Origin: Bosea sp. RAC05
GTDB lineage: Bacteria > Pseudomonadota > Alphaproteobacteria > Rhizobiales > Beijerinckiaceae
Length of the DNA stretch: 64,000 nt
Assembly: GCF_001713455.1 (NCBI RefSeq)
Contig: NZ_CP016464.1
Location: 4,450,001-4,514,000, forward strand
Reading direction: 5' to 3'
Position 1 is the first letter of the stretch. Each line of letters opens with the position of its first letter. Position numbers and translations under genes: made by a program. This document shows, in pieces, positions 44,302 through 54,089 of the stretch. The notes beneath the pieces were generated by a model. That model was not told the DNA's origin. It saw only the letters and a list, made by a program, of their open reading frames with translations, and did not search any database.

Positions 44302-44343
44302 GACCTCATCCCCTCCAGATGGCGGCGTGGACGCCGCGCTTTG

Positions 44344-44389
44344 GCATCGGACCGAAAGGTGGACTGCACCTTTCGGGTGATTCCGATGC
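44344..44389. repeat. Perfect two-part hairpin upstream of phaB
   Basis: GCATCGGA and TCCGATGC form the outer arms; CCGAAAGGTG and CACCTTTCGG form a ten-base-pair inner stem with loop GACTG. There is a five-base bulge (GTGAT) on one side only. It lies in the gap between the DUF1737 gene and phaB and has no T run, so it is more likely an operator, processing site or repeat than an intrinsic terminator. Confidence 0.65.
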
Positions 44390-44441
44390 GATTTCTCAGT
44401 GCTAGCTCGCCGTGAGCGCGTCCCACCGGACGCGCGGCGAC

Positions 44442-44657
44442 CTATTGTTCCGACAGCTTCAGATCGGGCGTGTAGGGCCCGTCGATGTCCTTGATGATGG
44501 CCTGGCCGCAGATGACGCGACCTTGCGCTGCGTCAAAGGTCAGGGTCGGGTGCCCGTAAAGCACCCAGCCCTGGCTCAGTGCCTCCGAGACCCGATGACA
44601 GAAGGAGGCGTCGTCGGGCCCGGTCAGATAGCGGTAGAGCGTCGTCTGCCGCGCCAT
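44442..44657 (-). CDS. DUF1737 domain protein
   Basis: A 71-residue soluble protein. The pattern LYRYLTGPDDASFCHRVSEALSQGWVLYGHPTLTFD is the whole DUF1737 domain, of unknown function. It starts seven bases after the phaA stop, so it is co-transcribed with phaA, and precedes phaB. A role linked to PHB metabolism is only suggested by position. Confidence 0.88.
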   Translation of the reverse strand: MARQTTLYRYLTGPDDASFCHRVSEALSQGWVLYGHPTLTFDAAQGRVICGQAIIKDIDGPYTPDLKLSEQ

Positions 44658-44664
44658 CGCGCTC

Positions 44665-46041
<1,377 letters not shown>

Positions 46042-46155
46042 TCAAAAAACTTGCGACGGGCGCCGCAGCGGCTACCATCGCTCCCGGAAGACCGTCAGTC
46101 CGGCCGTCGCGCGATCTTCGCGCCGGGGTTCGGGCCAACGTGATGCAGGATTCTG

Positions 46156-46752
46156 ATGGCCAGCGACAAAGAACCGACCGTCATCAAGAAATACGCCAAT
46201 CGCCGTCTCTACCACACCGGTACGAGTTCTTACGTGACGCTGGAGGATCTGGCGGGCCTCGTCCGTGGCGGCGAGGATTTCGTCGTCTATGACGCAAAGT
46301 CAGGCGAGGACATCACCCGTTCGGTCCTGGCGCAGATCATCTTCGACGAGGAATCGAAGGACGGGCAGAACCTGCTGCCGATCGCCTTCCTGCGCCAGCT
46401 CATCCGCTTCTACGGCGACAGCATGCAGGCCCTGGTGCCGCGTTATCTCGAATTCTCGATGGACAGCCTGACCAAGGACCAGGGCCAGTTCCGCGAGCAG
46501 ATGACCAAGGCCTTCTCGGGCGGGGCGCTCGGCGGCGGCGCCATGGACGCGCTGCAGGCCCAGACGCGCGCCAACATGGCGATCTTCACCGAGGCCTTCC
46601 GGATGTTCAATCCCTTCGCCGCGGCCGCCGCCGCCAAGGCGCAGGAGGAGAGCGCTGCCGCCGGCGCCGCCAAGGGCGACGATCTCGGCGACCTCAAGCG
46701 CGAGCTGAGCGAGATGCGCGACCGGCTCGACAAGCTCGCCAAGACGAAGTGA
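46156..46752 (+). CDS. phaR: Polyhydroxyalkanoate synthesis repressor PhaR
   Basis: A 198-residue DNA-binding protein that also binds PHB granules and represses phasin and pha genes until polymer appears. The N-terminal domain VIKKYANRRLYHTGTSSYVTLEDLAGLVRGGEDFVVYDAKSGEDITRSVL is the PHB/PHA accumulation regulator DNA-binding domain; the middle QIIFDEESK to YLEFSMDSL is the second conserved block; an Ala-rich linker and a C-terminal coiled coil (LKRELSEMRDRLDKLAKTK) follow. ATG 46156 has AGGA six bases upstream. Confidence 0.97.
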   Translation: MASDKEPTVIKKYANRRLYHTGTSSYVTLEDLAGLVRGGEDFVVYDAKSGEDITRSVLAQIIFDEESKDGQNLLPIAFLRQLIRFYGDSMQALVPRYLEFSMDSLTKDQGQFREQMTKAFSGGALGGGAMDALQAQTRANMAIFTEAFRMFNPFAAAAAAKAQEESAAAGAAKGDDLGDLKRELSEMRDRLDKLAKTK

Positions 46753-46800
46753 GCCCGGGGCGGGGCGGCCTGAAGGCCGCTCCGCCCGCGTCCCGAGGCC

Positions 46801-48489
46801 TCAGCCGGCTGCGCGCGTGTCGGTGCGCGCGCCCGGCCGCCGCAGCTCGGCCTTCCCGAGCAGATGGCCCTGGAGATAGGTGACGCCCCAATCGGCGAGC
46901 AGGCGCGCCTGCATCTCGTCGTCGACCCATTCCGCCACCGTGTCGACGCCGAGATGGCGGGCGAGATCGATCAGCGTGCGGACATAGAAGCGGTCGTCGG
47001 TCGAGCGGCGCAGGTTCTGCGTGAAGGTGCCGTCGATCTTGAGCACGTCGATCGGGAAGGCGCGCAGATGCCGCAGCGAAGTGTGGCCCGCACCAAAATC
47101 GTCGATCGCGACGCGTGACCCGCGCTCCTTGATCTGCCCGAGCAGCCGCGCGACGCGGGTCGGATTGTCGATGGTGGCGGTCTCGGTGATCTCGACAATC
47201 AGCCGCTCGGCGACGCCCCGCGCGCCGCTCGTGCAGGCGAGGAAGGCGTCCAGCCACTCCGGATCGGACAGCGAGCGCGGCGAGACATTGACCGAGAGCG
47301 ACAGCGACGGCTCGCTCGCCAGCAGGCCGACGGCGAGTTCGAGGACACGGTGATCGAACAGGCGCACCAGCCCGCGCCGCTCCAGCATCGGGATCAGCTC
47401 GGCGGTGGCGAAGAAGGCGCCGTCCTTTCCGAAGGAGACGCGCAGCAGCGCCTCGTGGAACGAGACCTCGCGCGACTGCGCCCTGACGACCGGCTGCAGC
47501 GCCAGCTCGATCCGCCGCTCGTTGAGCGCAGCCAGCGCGCTGACGTCGAAGCCGCTGGCGCTGTCGGTGCGCTCGCGGCTCTCCTGCCGCCGGGCGATCA
47601 CGGCCGTGTCGGACGACCCCGCCTTGGCGCCGGCGAGCGCGTTCTCGGCCGCCGAGAGCAGCGTGCCGGCATGGTTCGACAGATCGGGGGCGATCGCCGC
47701 GCCGACGCGCAGACGCACCAGCGCGATGCCGCGCGCGGTTTCGATGGCGGCCTGCGCCACGGCCTTGGCAAAGCGCCTGGCCGCGGCATCGACCTGGTTC
47801 AGCGGGCAGCCGGTGAGCAGGATGGCGAAGCGGTTGCCGGAATAGCGCACCAGATAGTCGCGCCGGCGCGTCACCGAGCGCAGCCGCTCCTGCACCACGG
47901 CGATGATCTCGTCGGTCGCCTCGTGGCCGAAATCGTCGTTGAGCCGCGCCAGCTCGTCGATCGCCGCCACCAGAATGACGACGTTGCGCTCAGCCGGCAG
48001 ATGTTCGGAGAGCGCCGAGGAGAGACGGTCGAGCAGGGCCGAGCGGTCACCGAGCTCGCCGGTCTGGCCGAGCAGTTCGTCGGGGCGGACCTGGCGCTCG
48101 AGCCGGAGCATGCCGCGGGCGCCGGCGGGACGGCCGTCCGTGCCGGCAAACCAGCGGCCGGAATCCTCGACCCACATCCGGCGACCGGCCAGTTCGGCGG
48201 CATAGCGCGTGCGGTAGATCACGCCCTCGCCCTCGTCGTGACCGCCGGAGGAGAACACCGCATCATAGCGGCTGCGGCCGCTGCCGGGCTCGACCAGGCC
48301 GGCGAAGCCGAGGCCCCGCGCCATCGCCGCCTCCGGAATCGCTCCCAGCACCTCGGCCGCATTGGGGCCCCAGGTCAGGGTGTCGCTCTGGATGTCCCAG
48401 CTGTAGACGACCTCGCCGATCGACGAGAGCAGGTTGCGCGGATCGACGCGGGCCTCGTCACGGGCATTGAAGATCGACGGCGCCGGCAT
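46801..48489 (-). CDS. Cyclic-di-GMP phosphodiesterase with degenerate GGDEF and EAL domain
   Basis: A 562-residue soluble signalling protein. Residues about 18-110 look like a PAS-type sensor (VVYSWDIQSDTLTWGPNAAEVLG). The GGDEF domain (about 140-300) has SGNRF in place of GGDEF, so it cannot make cyclic-di-GMP but could still bind GTP. The EAL domain (about 320-545) keeps EALLR, NVSPRSL, EITETAT, DDFGAGH, LKIDGTF and QGH, which suggests an active phosphodiesterase. ATG 48489 is the likely start. It stands alone, convergent with phaR after 48 bases. Confidence 0.93.
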   Translation of the reverse strand: MPAPSIFNARDEARVDPRNLLSSIGEVVYSWDIQSDTLTWGPNAAEVLGAIPEAAMARGLGFAGLVEPGSGRSRYDAVFSSGGHDEGEGVIYRTRYAAELAGRRMWVEDSGRWFAGTDGRPAGARGMLRLERQVRPDELLGQTGELGDRSALLDRLSSALSEHLPAERNVVILVAAIDELARLNDDFGHEATDEIIAVVQERLRSVTRRRDYLVRYSGNRFAILLTGCPLNQVDAAARRFAKAVAQAAIETARGIALVRLRVGAAIAPDLSNHAGTLLSAAENALAGAKAGSSDTAVIARRQESRERTDSASGFDVSALAALNERRIELALQPVVRAQSREVSFHEALLRVSFGKDGAFFATAELIPMLERRGLVRLFDHRVLELAVGLLASEPSLSLSVNVSPRSLSDPEWLDAFLACTSGARGVAERLIVEITETATIDNPTRVARLLGQIKERGSRVAIDDFGAGHTSLRHLRAFPIDVLKIDGTFTQNLRRSTDDRFYVRTLIDLARHLGVDTVAEWVDDEMQARLLADWGVTYLQGHLLGKAELRRPGARTDTRAAG

Positions 48490-48655
48490 CGGTGAGCAGC
48501 CTCGGGAGAGCGGAACCGCACCGCGACCGGGCGGCACGCGGGCGAAGGGAAAATGTTCCGAAACGATGCGGCGGACGGTCTTAATACACCGTTAAGGTTG
48601 GCCGGGCCCTTGCAACTTTGCCACCGGGCGCAGCGATTGCGTATCGGAGTGGCAC

Positions 48656-48853
48656 ATGGCCGAATCGGCTTATCGGGAGCAGGCGGGAGAGACGATTGCG
48701 GCGGCGTCCGCGATGCTCCTGCTGCAGCTCGCCGCCAGCCAGGCAGAGATCGGCCCCTTCGCCCGCCGCGGCCGCGAGACGCCGCAGATGGCGGCCGGAC
48801 TTTATCGTGCGGCCGCCCTGCGCGCCCGGACCGGCACGAGCCGGCACGGCTGA
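48656..48853 (+). CDS. Small hypothetical protein
   Basis: A 65-residue frame with CGGAGTGG well placed before ATG 48656. The product (MAESAYREQAGETIAAASAM, then a short Leu/Ala helix) has normal composition and no domain. It is divergent from the EAL gene and ends about 45 bases before the rpmF terminator. The ribosome site and intergenic position are the only support. Confidence 0.45.
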   Translation: MAESAYREQAGETIAAASAMLLLQLAASQAEIGPFARRGRETPQMAAGLYRAAALRARTGTSRHG

Positions 48854-48896
48854 GGCCGCCCCGAAGCGCTCCTCCCCACCAGCCGGCCGACCGGCC

Positions 48897-48924
48897 AAAG
48901 AAAAAGCCGGCCTTGCGGCCGGCT
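48897..48924 (-). terminator. Intrinsic terminator of rpmF
   Basis: On the minus strand AGCCGGCC-GCAA-GGCCGGCT is followed by TTTTTCTTT: an eight-base-pair GC hairpin with a T run, 62 bases downstream of the rpmF stop. Confidence 0.9.
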
Positions 48925-48985
48925 CGTGACGCTGCAGGGCAGCGGGTCGATGGCGAAACCCTGTCGGGTCCCGGACCTCGGCCGC

Positions 48986-49171
48986 TCAGGCCTCGGTCTT
49001 GGCCTTCAGAACCTGACGGCCGCGATACATGCCCGACTTCAGGTCGACATGGTGCGGACGGCGCAGTTCGCCGGAGTTCTTGTCTTCGATATAGGTGGGC
49101 TGCTTCAGCGCGTCGGCCGAGCGGCGCATGCCGCGCTTCGACGGCGACGTCTTTCTCTTCGGAACGGCCAT
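48986..49171 (-). CDS. rpmF: 50S ribosomal protein L32
   Basis: A 61-residue ribosomal protein of the large subunit. [20 protein letters not shown] is the L32 N terminus, and the rest ([18 protein letters not shown]) matches the alphaproteobacterial form, which lacks the zinc Cys set. GGAGAG lies just ahead of the ATG at 49171. An intrinsic terminator follows. The long open frame that contains it on the same strand, reaching 51088, is an artefact of GC-rich sequence. Confidence 0.97.
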   Translation of the reverse strand: MAVPKRKTSPSKRGMRRSADALKQPTYIEDKNSGELRRPHHVDLKSGMYRGRQVLKAKTEA

Positions 49172-49329
49172 TGTACTCTCCATCGTGCCGCCGCCCGGAA
49201 GCGCTGCCCGCAGGCCACGCCACCGCCACGACGACGGATCAATCTCGTGAGGCGTTGCCCATACACGCTGCCGGGGCCGATGGCTAGTGCCCAATCCCGG
49301 TTTTCGCCTTCGCCGCACCGGCGCGGCCT

Positions 49330-50040
49330 TCACGCCGGGAGCGCGCAGTCGCCGAGCGGCCCGATCTGGCCGACGCGGCGCTGGATCCGCGCCGCCCCCG
49401 CCTGCAGGCCCCGGCTCGGCCGGGCCGGATCGCGCAGCAGCGGATTGGGCAGCGCCGCCGCCAGCCGCGCGGCCTCCGCAGGGCTCAGCCGCGCCGCCGG
49501 CTTGCCGAAAGAGCGCTGGGCCGCGGCTTCCGCCCCATAGAGCCCCTCCCCCCATTCGGCGACGTTGAGATAGACCTCGATCACCCGCGGCTTGCCCCAG
49601 GCGAGGTCGATCGCCAGCGCCAGCGGAATCTCCAGCGCCTTGCGGACATAGGAGCGGCCCGGCCAGAGGAAGACGTTCTTGGCCGTCTGCATGGTCAGCG
49701 TCGAGGCGCCGCGCGAGGGGCCCTCCTCGTCCTCCATCACGGCGTTCAGCTCGACCCAGTCGACGCCGCGATGGCTGCAATAGCGCTGGTCCTCGGCCGC
49801 GATCACGGCCCGGATGAGATTGGGGGAGATCTCCGCCAGCGGCACCCAGCGGCGCTCGACCGGCTGCAGCGTCAGCCAGCGCCCGAGCATCAGCGTCGAG
49901 GGCACCGGCACGAAGGCGTAGAGCAGGATGGCCAGGAGCAACAGTACCGGCAGCGCGAGCAGGGCGAGCCATAAGGCCCGCAACAGGCGCAGGACAGGGC
50001 TTCGCCGCCTCGCCGCCCGCTCGCCCGCCATCGCCGACAT
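49330..50040 (-). CDS. mtgA: Monofunctional peptidoglycan glycosyltransferase
   Basis: A 236-residue inner-membrane enzyme that polymerises lipid II into glycan strands. One N-terminal helix ([22 protein letters not shown]) anchors a GT51 domain with catalytic Glu in [43 protein letters not shown] and [20 protein letters not shown]. The start at 50040 has GGAGG seven bases upstream. It is divergent from ispA. Confidence 0.95.
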   Translation of the reverse strand: MSAMAGERAARRRSPVLRLLRALWLALLALPVLLLLAILLYAFVPVPSTLMLGRWLTLQPVERRWVPLAEISPNLIRAVIAAEDQRYCSHRGVDWVELNAVMEDEEGPSRGASTLTMQTAKNVFLWPGRSYVRKALEIPLALAIDLAWGKPRVIEVYLNVAEWGEGLYGAEAAAQRSFGKPAARLSPAEAARLAAALPNPLLRDPARPSRGLQAGAARIQRRVGQIGPLGDCALPA

Positions 50041-50125
50041 CCCCCGCCTCCGCGCCCTGCCTCCGGCTTGACGGTTCGGCCGCACTCCGGCAAGCCCCGC
50101 CGGTCAGCGAACGCGAGGCCCGCGC

Positions 50126-51082
50126 ATGAGTTCCGCCCCCAACCGCGAGACGCCGGCCGCCGACGCCTTGGCCGCCCGGCTGGCCTGGACCGCCGACGCG
50201 ATCGAGACTTTGCTCGACCAGCTTCTCGGGCAGACCCCGCGCGAGGGCGAGATCGCGAGGCCTGAGCGCCTGCTGGCAGCGATGCGCCATGGCGCGCTCG
50301 GCGGTGGCAAGCGGCTGCGGCCTTTCCTGACGGTCGAGACCGCCCGCCTCTTCGGCGTGGCGCCCGAGGCCGCCCTGCGGGCCGGCGCGGCGGTGGAGCT
50401 GGTGCACTGCTATTCGCTGGTTCACGACGACCTGCCGGCCATGGACGACGACGACACCCGCCGCGGCCGGCCGACCGTCCACAAGGCCTATGACGAGGCG
50501 AGCGCGATCCTCGCCGGGGATACCTTGCTGACCTATGCCTTCGAGGTGCTGGCCGACCACGCGACCCACCCGTCCGGCGAGATCCGGGCCGCGCTGGTGC
50601 TGGCGCTGGCGCAGGCTTCCGGCCTCGGCGGCATGGCCGGCGGGCAGATGCTCGACCTCGCCGCCGAGGGCCGATTCGGCACCGGCGAACCCGCCGCCCT
50701 CACCGAGGCGCAGATCCGCCAGTTGCAGGCGATGAAGACCGGCGCGCTGCTGGCGGCGAGCGTCGGGATGGGCGCGATCCTGGGCGGCGCCTCGGCCGCA
50801 CAGCGCGCCGCGCTGGCGAGCTATGGCCGGGCGCTGGGCGCCGCCTTCCAGGTCGCCGACGACATCCTCGACGTCGAGGCCAGCCCCGAGCAGCTCGGCA
50901 AGGCGACCGCCAAGGACCAGGACAAGGGCAAGGGCACGCTGGTGCAGGCGCTCGGGCTCGACGCCGCCAAGCGCGAGCGCGACCGCCTCAGCGCAGCGGC
51001 GGTGGCGGCGCTCGCCGGCTTCGGGCCGGAGGCGGATGGGCTGCGCGCGGCGGCGCGGTTCGCCGCCGAGCGCAAGAGCTGA
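50126..51082 (+). CDS. ispA: Polyprenyl (farnesyl) diphosphate synthase
   Basis: A 318-residue trans-prenyl synthase that builds farnesyl diphosphate from IPP and DMAPP. Seen: [10 protein letters not shown], the first Asp-rich motif in [42 protein letters not shown] and the second motif [12 protein letters not shown], then [18 protein letters not shown]. The sequence is of the short-chain IspA type. It is followed by a family E repeat. Confidence 0.95.
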   Translation: MSSAPNRETPAADALAARLAWTADAIETLLDQLLGQTPREGEIARPERLLAAMRHGALGGGKRLRPFLTVETARLFGVAPEAALRAGAAVELVHCYSLVHDDLPAMDDDDTRRGRPTVHKAYDEASAILAGDTLLTYAFEVLADHATHPSGEIRAALVLALAQASGLGGMAGGQMLDLAAEGRFGTGEPAALTEAQIRQLQAMKTGALLAASVGMGAILGGASAAQRAALASYGRALGAAFQVADDILDVEASPEQLGKATAKDQDKGKGTLVQALGLDAAKRERDRLSAAAVAALAGFGPEADGLRAAARFAAERKS

Positions 51083-51101
51083 GCGCAAGGTCCACCCAAG
51101 C

Positions 51102-51217
51102 CCTCATCCCGAGGAGCGTTCCGCGGGAACGCGTCTCGAGGCATGCTTCGTGACGCTCCGGAGCGTGATGTCGCATCCCTCGAGACGCCGCTGATGCGGC
51201 GTCTCGAGGGATGCGCG
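51102..51217. repeat. Family E palindromic repeat (E2)
   Basis: AGCCCTCATCCCGAGGAGCG, GTCTCGAGGCATGC, then GCATCCCTCGAGACGCCGC and GCGGCGTCTCGAGGGATGC make two hairpins of the E type, diverged from E1 in the middle. Confidence 0.85.
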
Positions 51218-51619
51218 CCGGGCGGCATCGACGCCCTTAAGCATCTCGCAGCTTTAGGCCTCAACAACGTTCCGTCGTTGTGCTTCAATCCAGCGTCGAT
51301 CGTACACGTCTATCAGCGGAACAACGTAGCGTGACGCATTTTTTTCGAGGCCACCCCAAGACATAGGCCATCGGGGAACATCTTTTCGCAGATCGACGGG
51401 ATCGACCGGTGGCGTTGATGGTTTTTTAGTCGCTCAACTCTATGAGTGCCACGAATGAAGGGCAGAGTATCGGGACAATACCCTATCTTATTATCTGAGC
51501 TGAAACTCCCATGTCCCCGTGACGGCATCGAGAAGGCATCGAACGGCGCTCCGATGCGCCATAGCATTCAAACGCCGACCCACCATGAATTCGAGAACAA
51601 CAATAAACAGGGATCGATC
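51218..51619. other. Lower-GC intergenic stretch ahead of the PIG-L gene
   Basis: About 400 bases without a convincing gene. Composition drops visibly (runs such as GACGCATTTTTTTCGAGG, GGTTTTTTAGTCG and TTATTATCTGAGC). An 84-residue minus-strand frame (51313-51567) has ordinary amino-acid composition but I cannot place it; it could be a gene remnant. The T/A-rich part probably holds the PIG-L promoter. Confidence 0.5.
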
Positions 51620-52609
51620 ATGACCATGACATTGAAGGACTTCAATCAGGCCGTCGTCGTCATGGCGCACCCGGATGACGAGGTTCTCTACGCGAGTTCC
51701 ATTCTGGCTTCGGCCAAGAAGATCATCATCTGCTATAATCAGGCGCCCAACAGCGGCTCGATCAGCCAGGGACGCCAGACGGTGTTTCAGGACTTTCCCC
51801 TCAAGAACGCGATCAGTCTCAACATCAACGAATCCAACACCTACCAGACGACCGACTGGCGCAAGCCGGTGGAGACCATCTACGGCATCCACTGCGGTCG
51901 CAACGGCGACGCCTATGCGAGAAACTTCCATCTGCTGACGGCGGCGCTGGAGGAGCATATCAGCGCCGGAGACCTCGTCATCTCCCACAATCCCTGGGGC
52001 GAATACGGCCATGAAGAGCATGTTCAGGTGTTCCGGGCCGTCGCGCATATCCGGCGGCAGCGCGATTTCCGGCTGTACGTCAGCGGCTATGTCAGCGACC
52101 GGGTGCTCTACTTCATGCAGCGAAACAGCCCCCGCCTCGGTGCGCCGTCGGCCTTCCTGCCGACCGACAAGGCGCTCGGCGCCCGGCTGATGCAGCACTA
52201 CCAGGCGCATGAGTGCTGGACCTGGGAAAACGGCTACAACTGGCCGGACTATGAGTGCTTCTACGAGGTGACCGACCCGGACGCGCCCTTGCGCGCCGAC
52301 GAGCGCACGATGTCGTCGCTGCCGGTGAACGTCATCTGGCTCGACGAGCATGCACTGGTCTGGAGCCGGGCGTTGCGCCGCACGAAGCGGCGGATCGGCA
52401 CGATGCTCCACCGCCTGCTCCGGCCGGCGCATCCTCAGCCAGCGCGCGAGACGGCCCTGGCACGCGGTCACCTGGACCTGCCGACCCGGCCGCGAAACTC
52501 CCTGGGCGGGATGATGTCGGCTTGGCTGTCGTCGCGCCGAAGGCTGCTGGACATCGCCCTGCTCTGCAGCGCCTGCCTGCTCGCCGAACCCTCCATCGCA
52601 GCCTCCTAG
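51620..52609 (+). CDS. PIG-L/LmbE family deacetylase
   Basis: A 329-residue putative zinc-dependent N-acetyl-sugar deacetylase. The metal motif AHPDDEVLYASSIL is near the N terminus (about residues 16-29), and the third ligand is in WGEYGHEEHVQVFRA. ATG 51620 gives a normal N terminus (TLKDFNQAVVVMAHPDDE). After about residue 230 the sequence is not typical of the family, and it ends in a hydrophobic tail (LLDIALLCSACLLAEPSIAAS) that may be fused or frame-shifted sequence. It lies in a lower-GC patch between E-type repeats, which suggests transfer. Substrate unknown, perhaps a polysaccharide precursor. Confidence 0.85.
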   Translation: MTMTLKDFNQAVVVMAHPDDEVLYASSILASAKKIIICYNQAPNSGSISQGRQTVFQDFPLKNAISLNINESNTYQTTDWRKPVETIYGIHCGRNGDAYARNFHLLTAALEEHISAGDLVISHNPWGEYGHEEHVQVFRAVAHIRRQRDFRLYVSGYVSDRVLYFMQRNSPRLGAPSAFLPTDKALGARLMQHYQAHECWTWENGYNWPDYECFYEVTDPDAPLRADERTMSSLPVNVIWLDEHALVWSRALRRTKRRIGTMLHRLLRPAHPQPARETALARGHLDLPTRPRNSLGGMMSAWLSSRRRLLDIALLCSACLLAEPSIAAS

Positions 52610-52665
52610 GCCGCAACGCTCGACCGCGGTGGCTGCTTTCCAGCGGCGGGGCTGGCGGGCTTTGG

Positions 52666-52712
52666 CGCCGAAGAGACGCCGCTGACGCGGCTTCTCAGGA
52701 TGAGGGCCGAGG
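52666..52712. repeat. Family E repeat fragment
   Basis: GAAGAGACGCCGCTGACGCG followed by GCTTCTCAGGATGAGGGCCG matches only the right arm of family E. Its left arm is missing, as expected if the inserted neighbour replaced it. Confidence 0.6.
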
Positions 52713-52737
52713 GAACGGGCCGGGGATCACGCAGCCC

Positions 52738-53973
52738 CTACCGCCAGCGTCCGAACGCATCCGCCAGGGTCTGCCCGCCAGACACCCCCTTCTCGAAGGT
52801 GATGATGCCGCGCTTGCCGGAGGCGAAGCGCACGGGCACGTCGATCCAGGCCCGGTTCAGGATCAGGTCGACATTGCGCGTGACCTCGACGGGCACGTTC
52901 GACAGGGCCGCGACGAAGAGGTTTTCGCCCAGCGCCGAGTTGATCGCCGAGAGCGGCGCGCCGCGCTCGCTCTCCTCGGTCTTGAACTGCGGCACGCCGA
53001 CCTCGCGCACCGCTTCGGTCGCCGGATCGCCGGTGCTGGAGAAGCGCATGCCGATGATGTGCGAGGCCGGGAAGGCGTTATCGGTGTTGCGGCGGATGGT
53101 GAAGTCCAGCGTCAGCCCGCTCTCGGGGATCTCGACGGTCGCGCGTACGATCGTCTCGACCGGACGGCCCTGGCCGACGCTCTCGCTGTCGAGCCGCCAG
53201 AAGACGCGGCCATTGACCGCCTTCGGCGTCTGCGGAACGGCCGGGTCCTCGATGTAGAGAATGGCGCGTTGAGCGACCGCGATCTCCTGGGAGGGCGCGG
53301 TGCCGCCCGTCTGCGGACGCGTCACCGGCGCCGGGGCGGGAGCCTCGCCGGCGCGCTCGTTGATCTTGCCGGCACTGTCCGGCTGCGCCGGCTGGCCCGG
53401 TGCCGCGACGGTCTGGCGCGTCGCCGTCTCGGTCGGCTTGACCTTGTTGACGTAATAGGCCGTCACCGCGATCGCGGCGACCGCAACCGCGACGCCGCCC
53501 GCGACGATGGCAGTGCGCAGATGGCCCGGCTTGACCCGGCTCTCGCGCGGCGGCGCGATCCGTGGCCGCACCGGCTGCGTGTCCGCGATCTCCGGCTGGG
53601 GCTCGCCGAAACCCGCCTCGTCGCCATCGGCCACGGGCGCGGGCGCCCGGGGCGTGGGGGCGCGGGGCGGAACCGGCACGGCTGCGGGCGGCAGAGGCTC
53701 GGCGAGAGCGGGACCGGCCTCCAGCGGCGGCTCGAGCGAATCGATCTCGAGGCGCGGCGGCGTGTCGTCGTAATCGGCCTCGATCCGCGCCACCGCCTCG
53801 TCCAGCGACAGGCGTTCGCGCATGATCTCGGCCTCGCCCAGCGGCGGATCGAGGCTGCGCAGCTGCGCGACGAGCGCGGCCCTGGCCCGGTCATAGATCG
53901 CCTGACGGGCTCCCGGCGATGTGTCGGGCAGCCCGGCAACCGCGCGTGCCAGGATGGGATAGAAGTCGGCCAT
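52738..53973 (-). CDS. Conserved-type hypothetical protein with one central membrane helix
   Basis: A 411-residue protein without named domain. Residues 1-75 are helical and cytoplasmic (YPILARAVAGLPDTSPGARQAIYDRARAALVAQLRSLDPPLGEAEI), followed by a Pro/Ala-rich linker to about 155. A single helix (TAIVAGGVAVAVAAIAVTAYYV) spans the membrane at about 160-180. The outer part has another Pro/Ala linker and a beta-rich domain (AILYIEDPA, VFWRLDSES, VRATVEIPESGLTLDFTIRRN, IIGMRFSS, WIDVPVRFASGKRGIITFEKG). ATG 53973 is the likely start. Such proteins recur next to purA in Hyphomicrobiales, but no function is known to me. Confidence 0.85.
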   Translation of the reverse strand: MADFYPILARAVAGLPDTSPGARQAIYDRARAALVAQLRSLDPPLGEAEIMRERLSLDEAVARIEADYDDTPPRLEIDSLEPPLEAGPALAEPLPPAAVPVPPRAPTPRAPAPVADGDEAGFGEPQPEIADTQPVRPRIAPPRESRVKPGHLRTAIVAGGVAVAVAAIAVTAYYVNKVKPTETATRQTVAAPGQPAQPDSAGKINERAGEAPAPAPVTRPQTGGTAPSQEIAVAQRAILYIEDPAVPQTPKAVNGRVFWRLDSESVGQGRPVETIVRATVEIPESGLTLDFTIRRNTDNAFPASHIIGMRFSSTGDPATEAVREVGVPQFKTEESERGAPLSAINSALGENLFVAALSNVPVEVTRNVDLILNRAWIDVPVRFASGKRGIITFEKGVSGGQTLADAFGRWR

Positions 53974-54089
53974 TGGCCTCACTTGTCGCTGTTGCTGTCC
54001 TGCGTCAACCCTTGTCGGCCCCGTCTGGTTTCAGGCTGGGCCGCATGTCGGAAGGGTGTCCGGCGCGAAAGCTCCCGTTGCGGAACGTC

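Noticed and set aside
48986..51088. 700-residue minus-strand frame ending in rpmF
   Set aside because: Only the last 61 codons are a real protein (L32); the rest is antisense or out of frame to ispA and mtgA.
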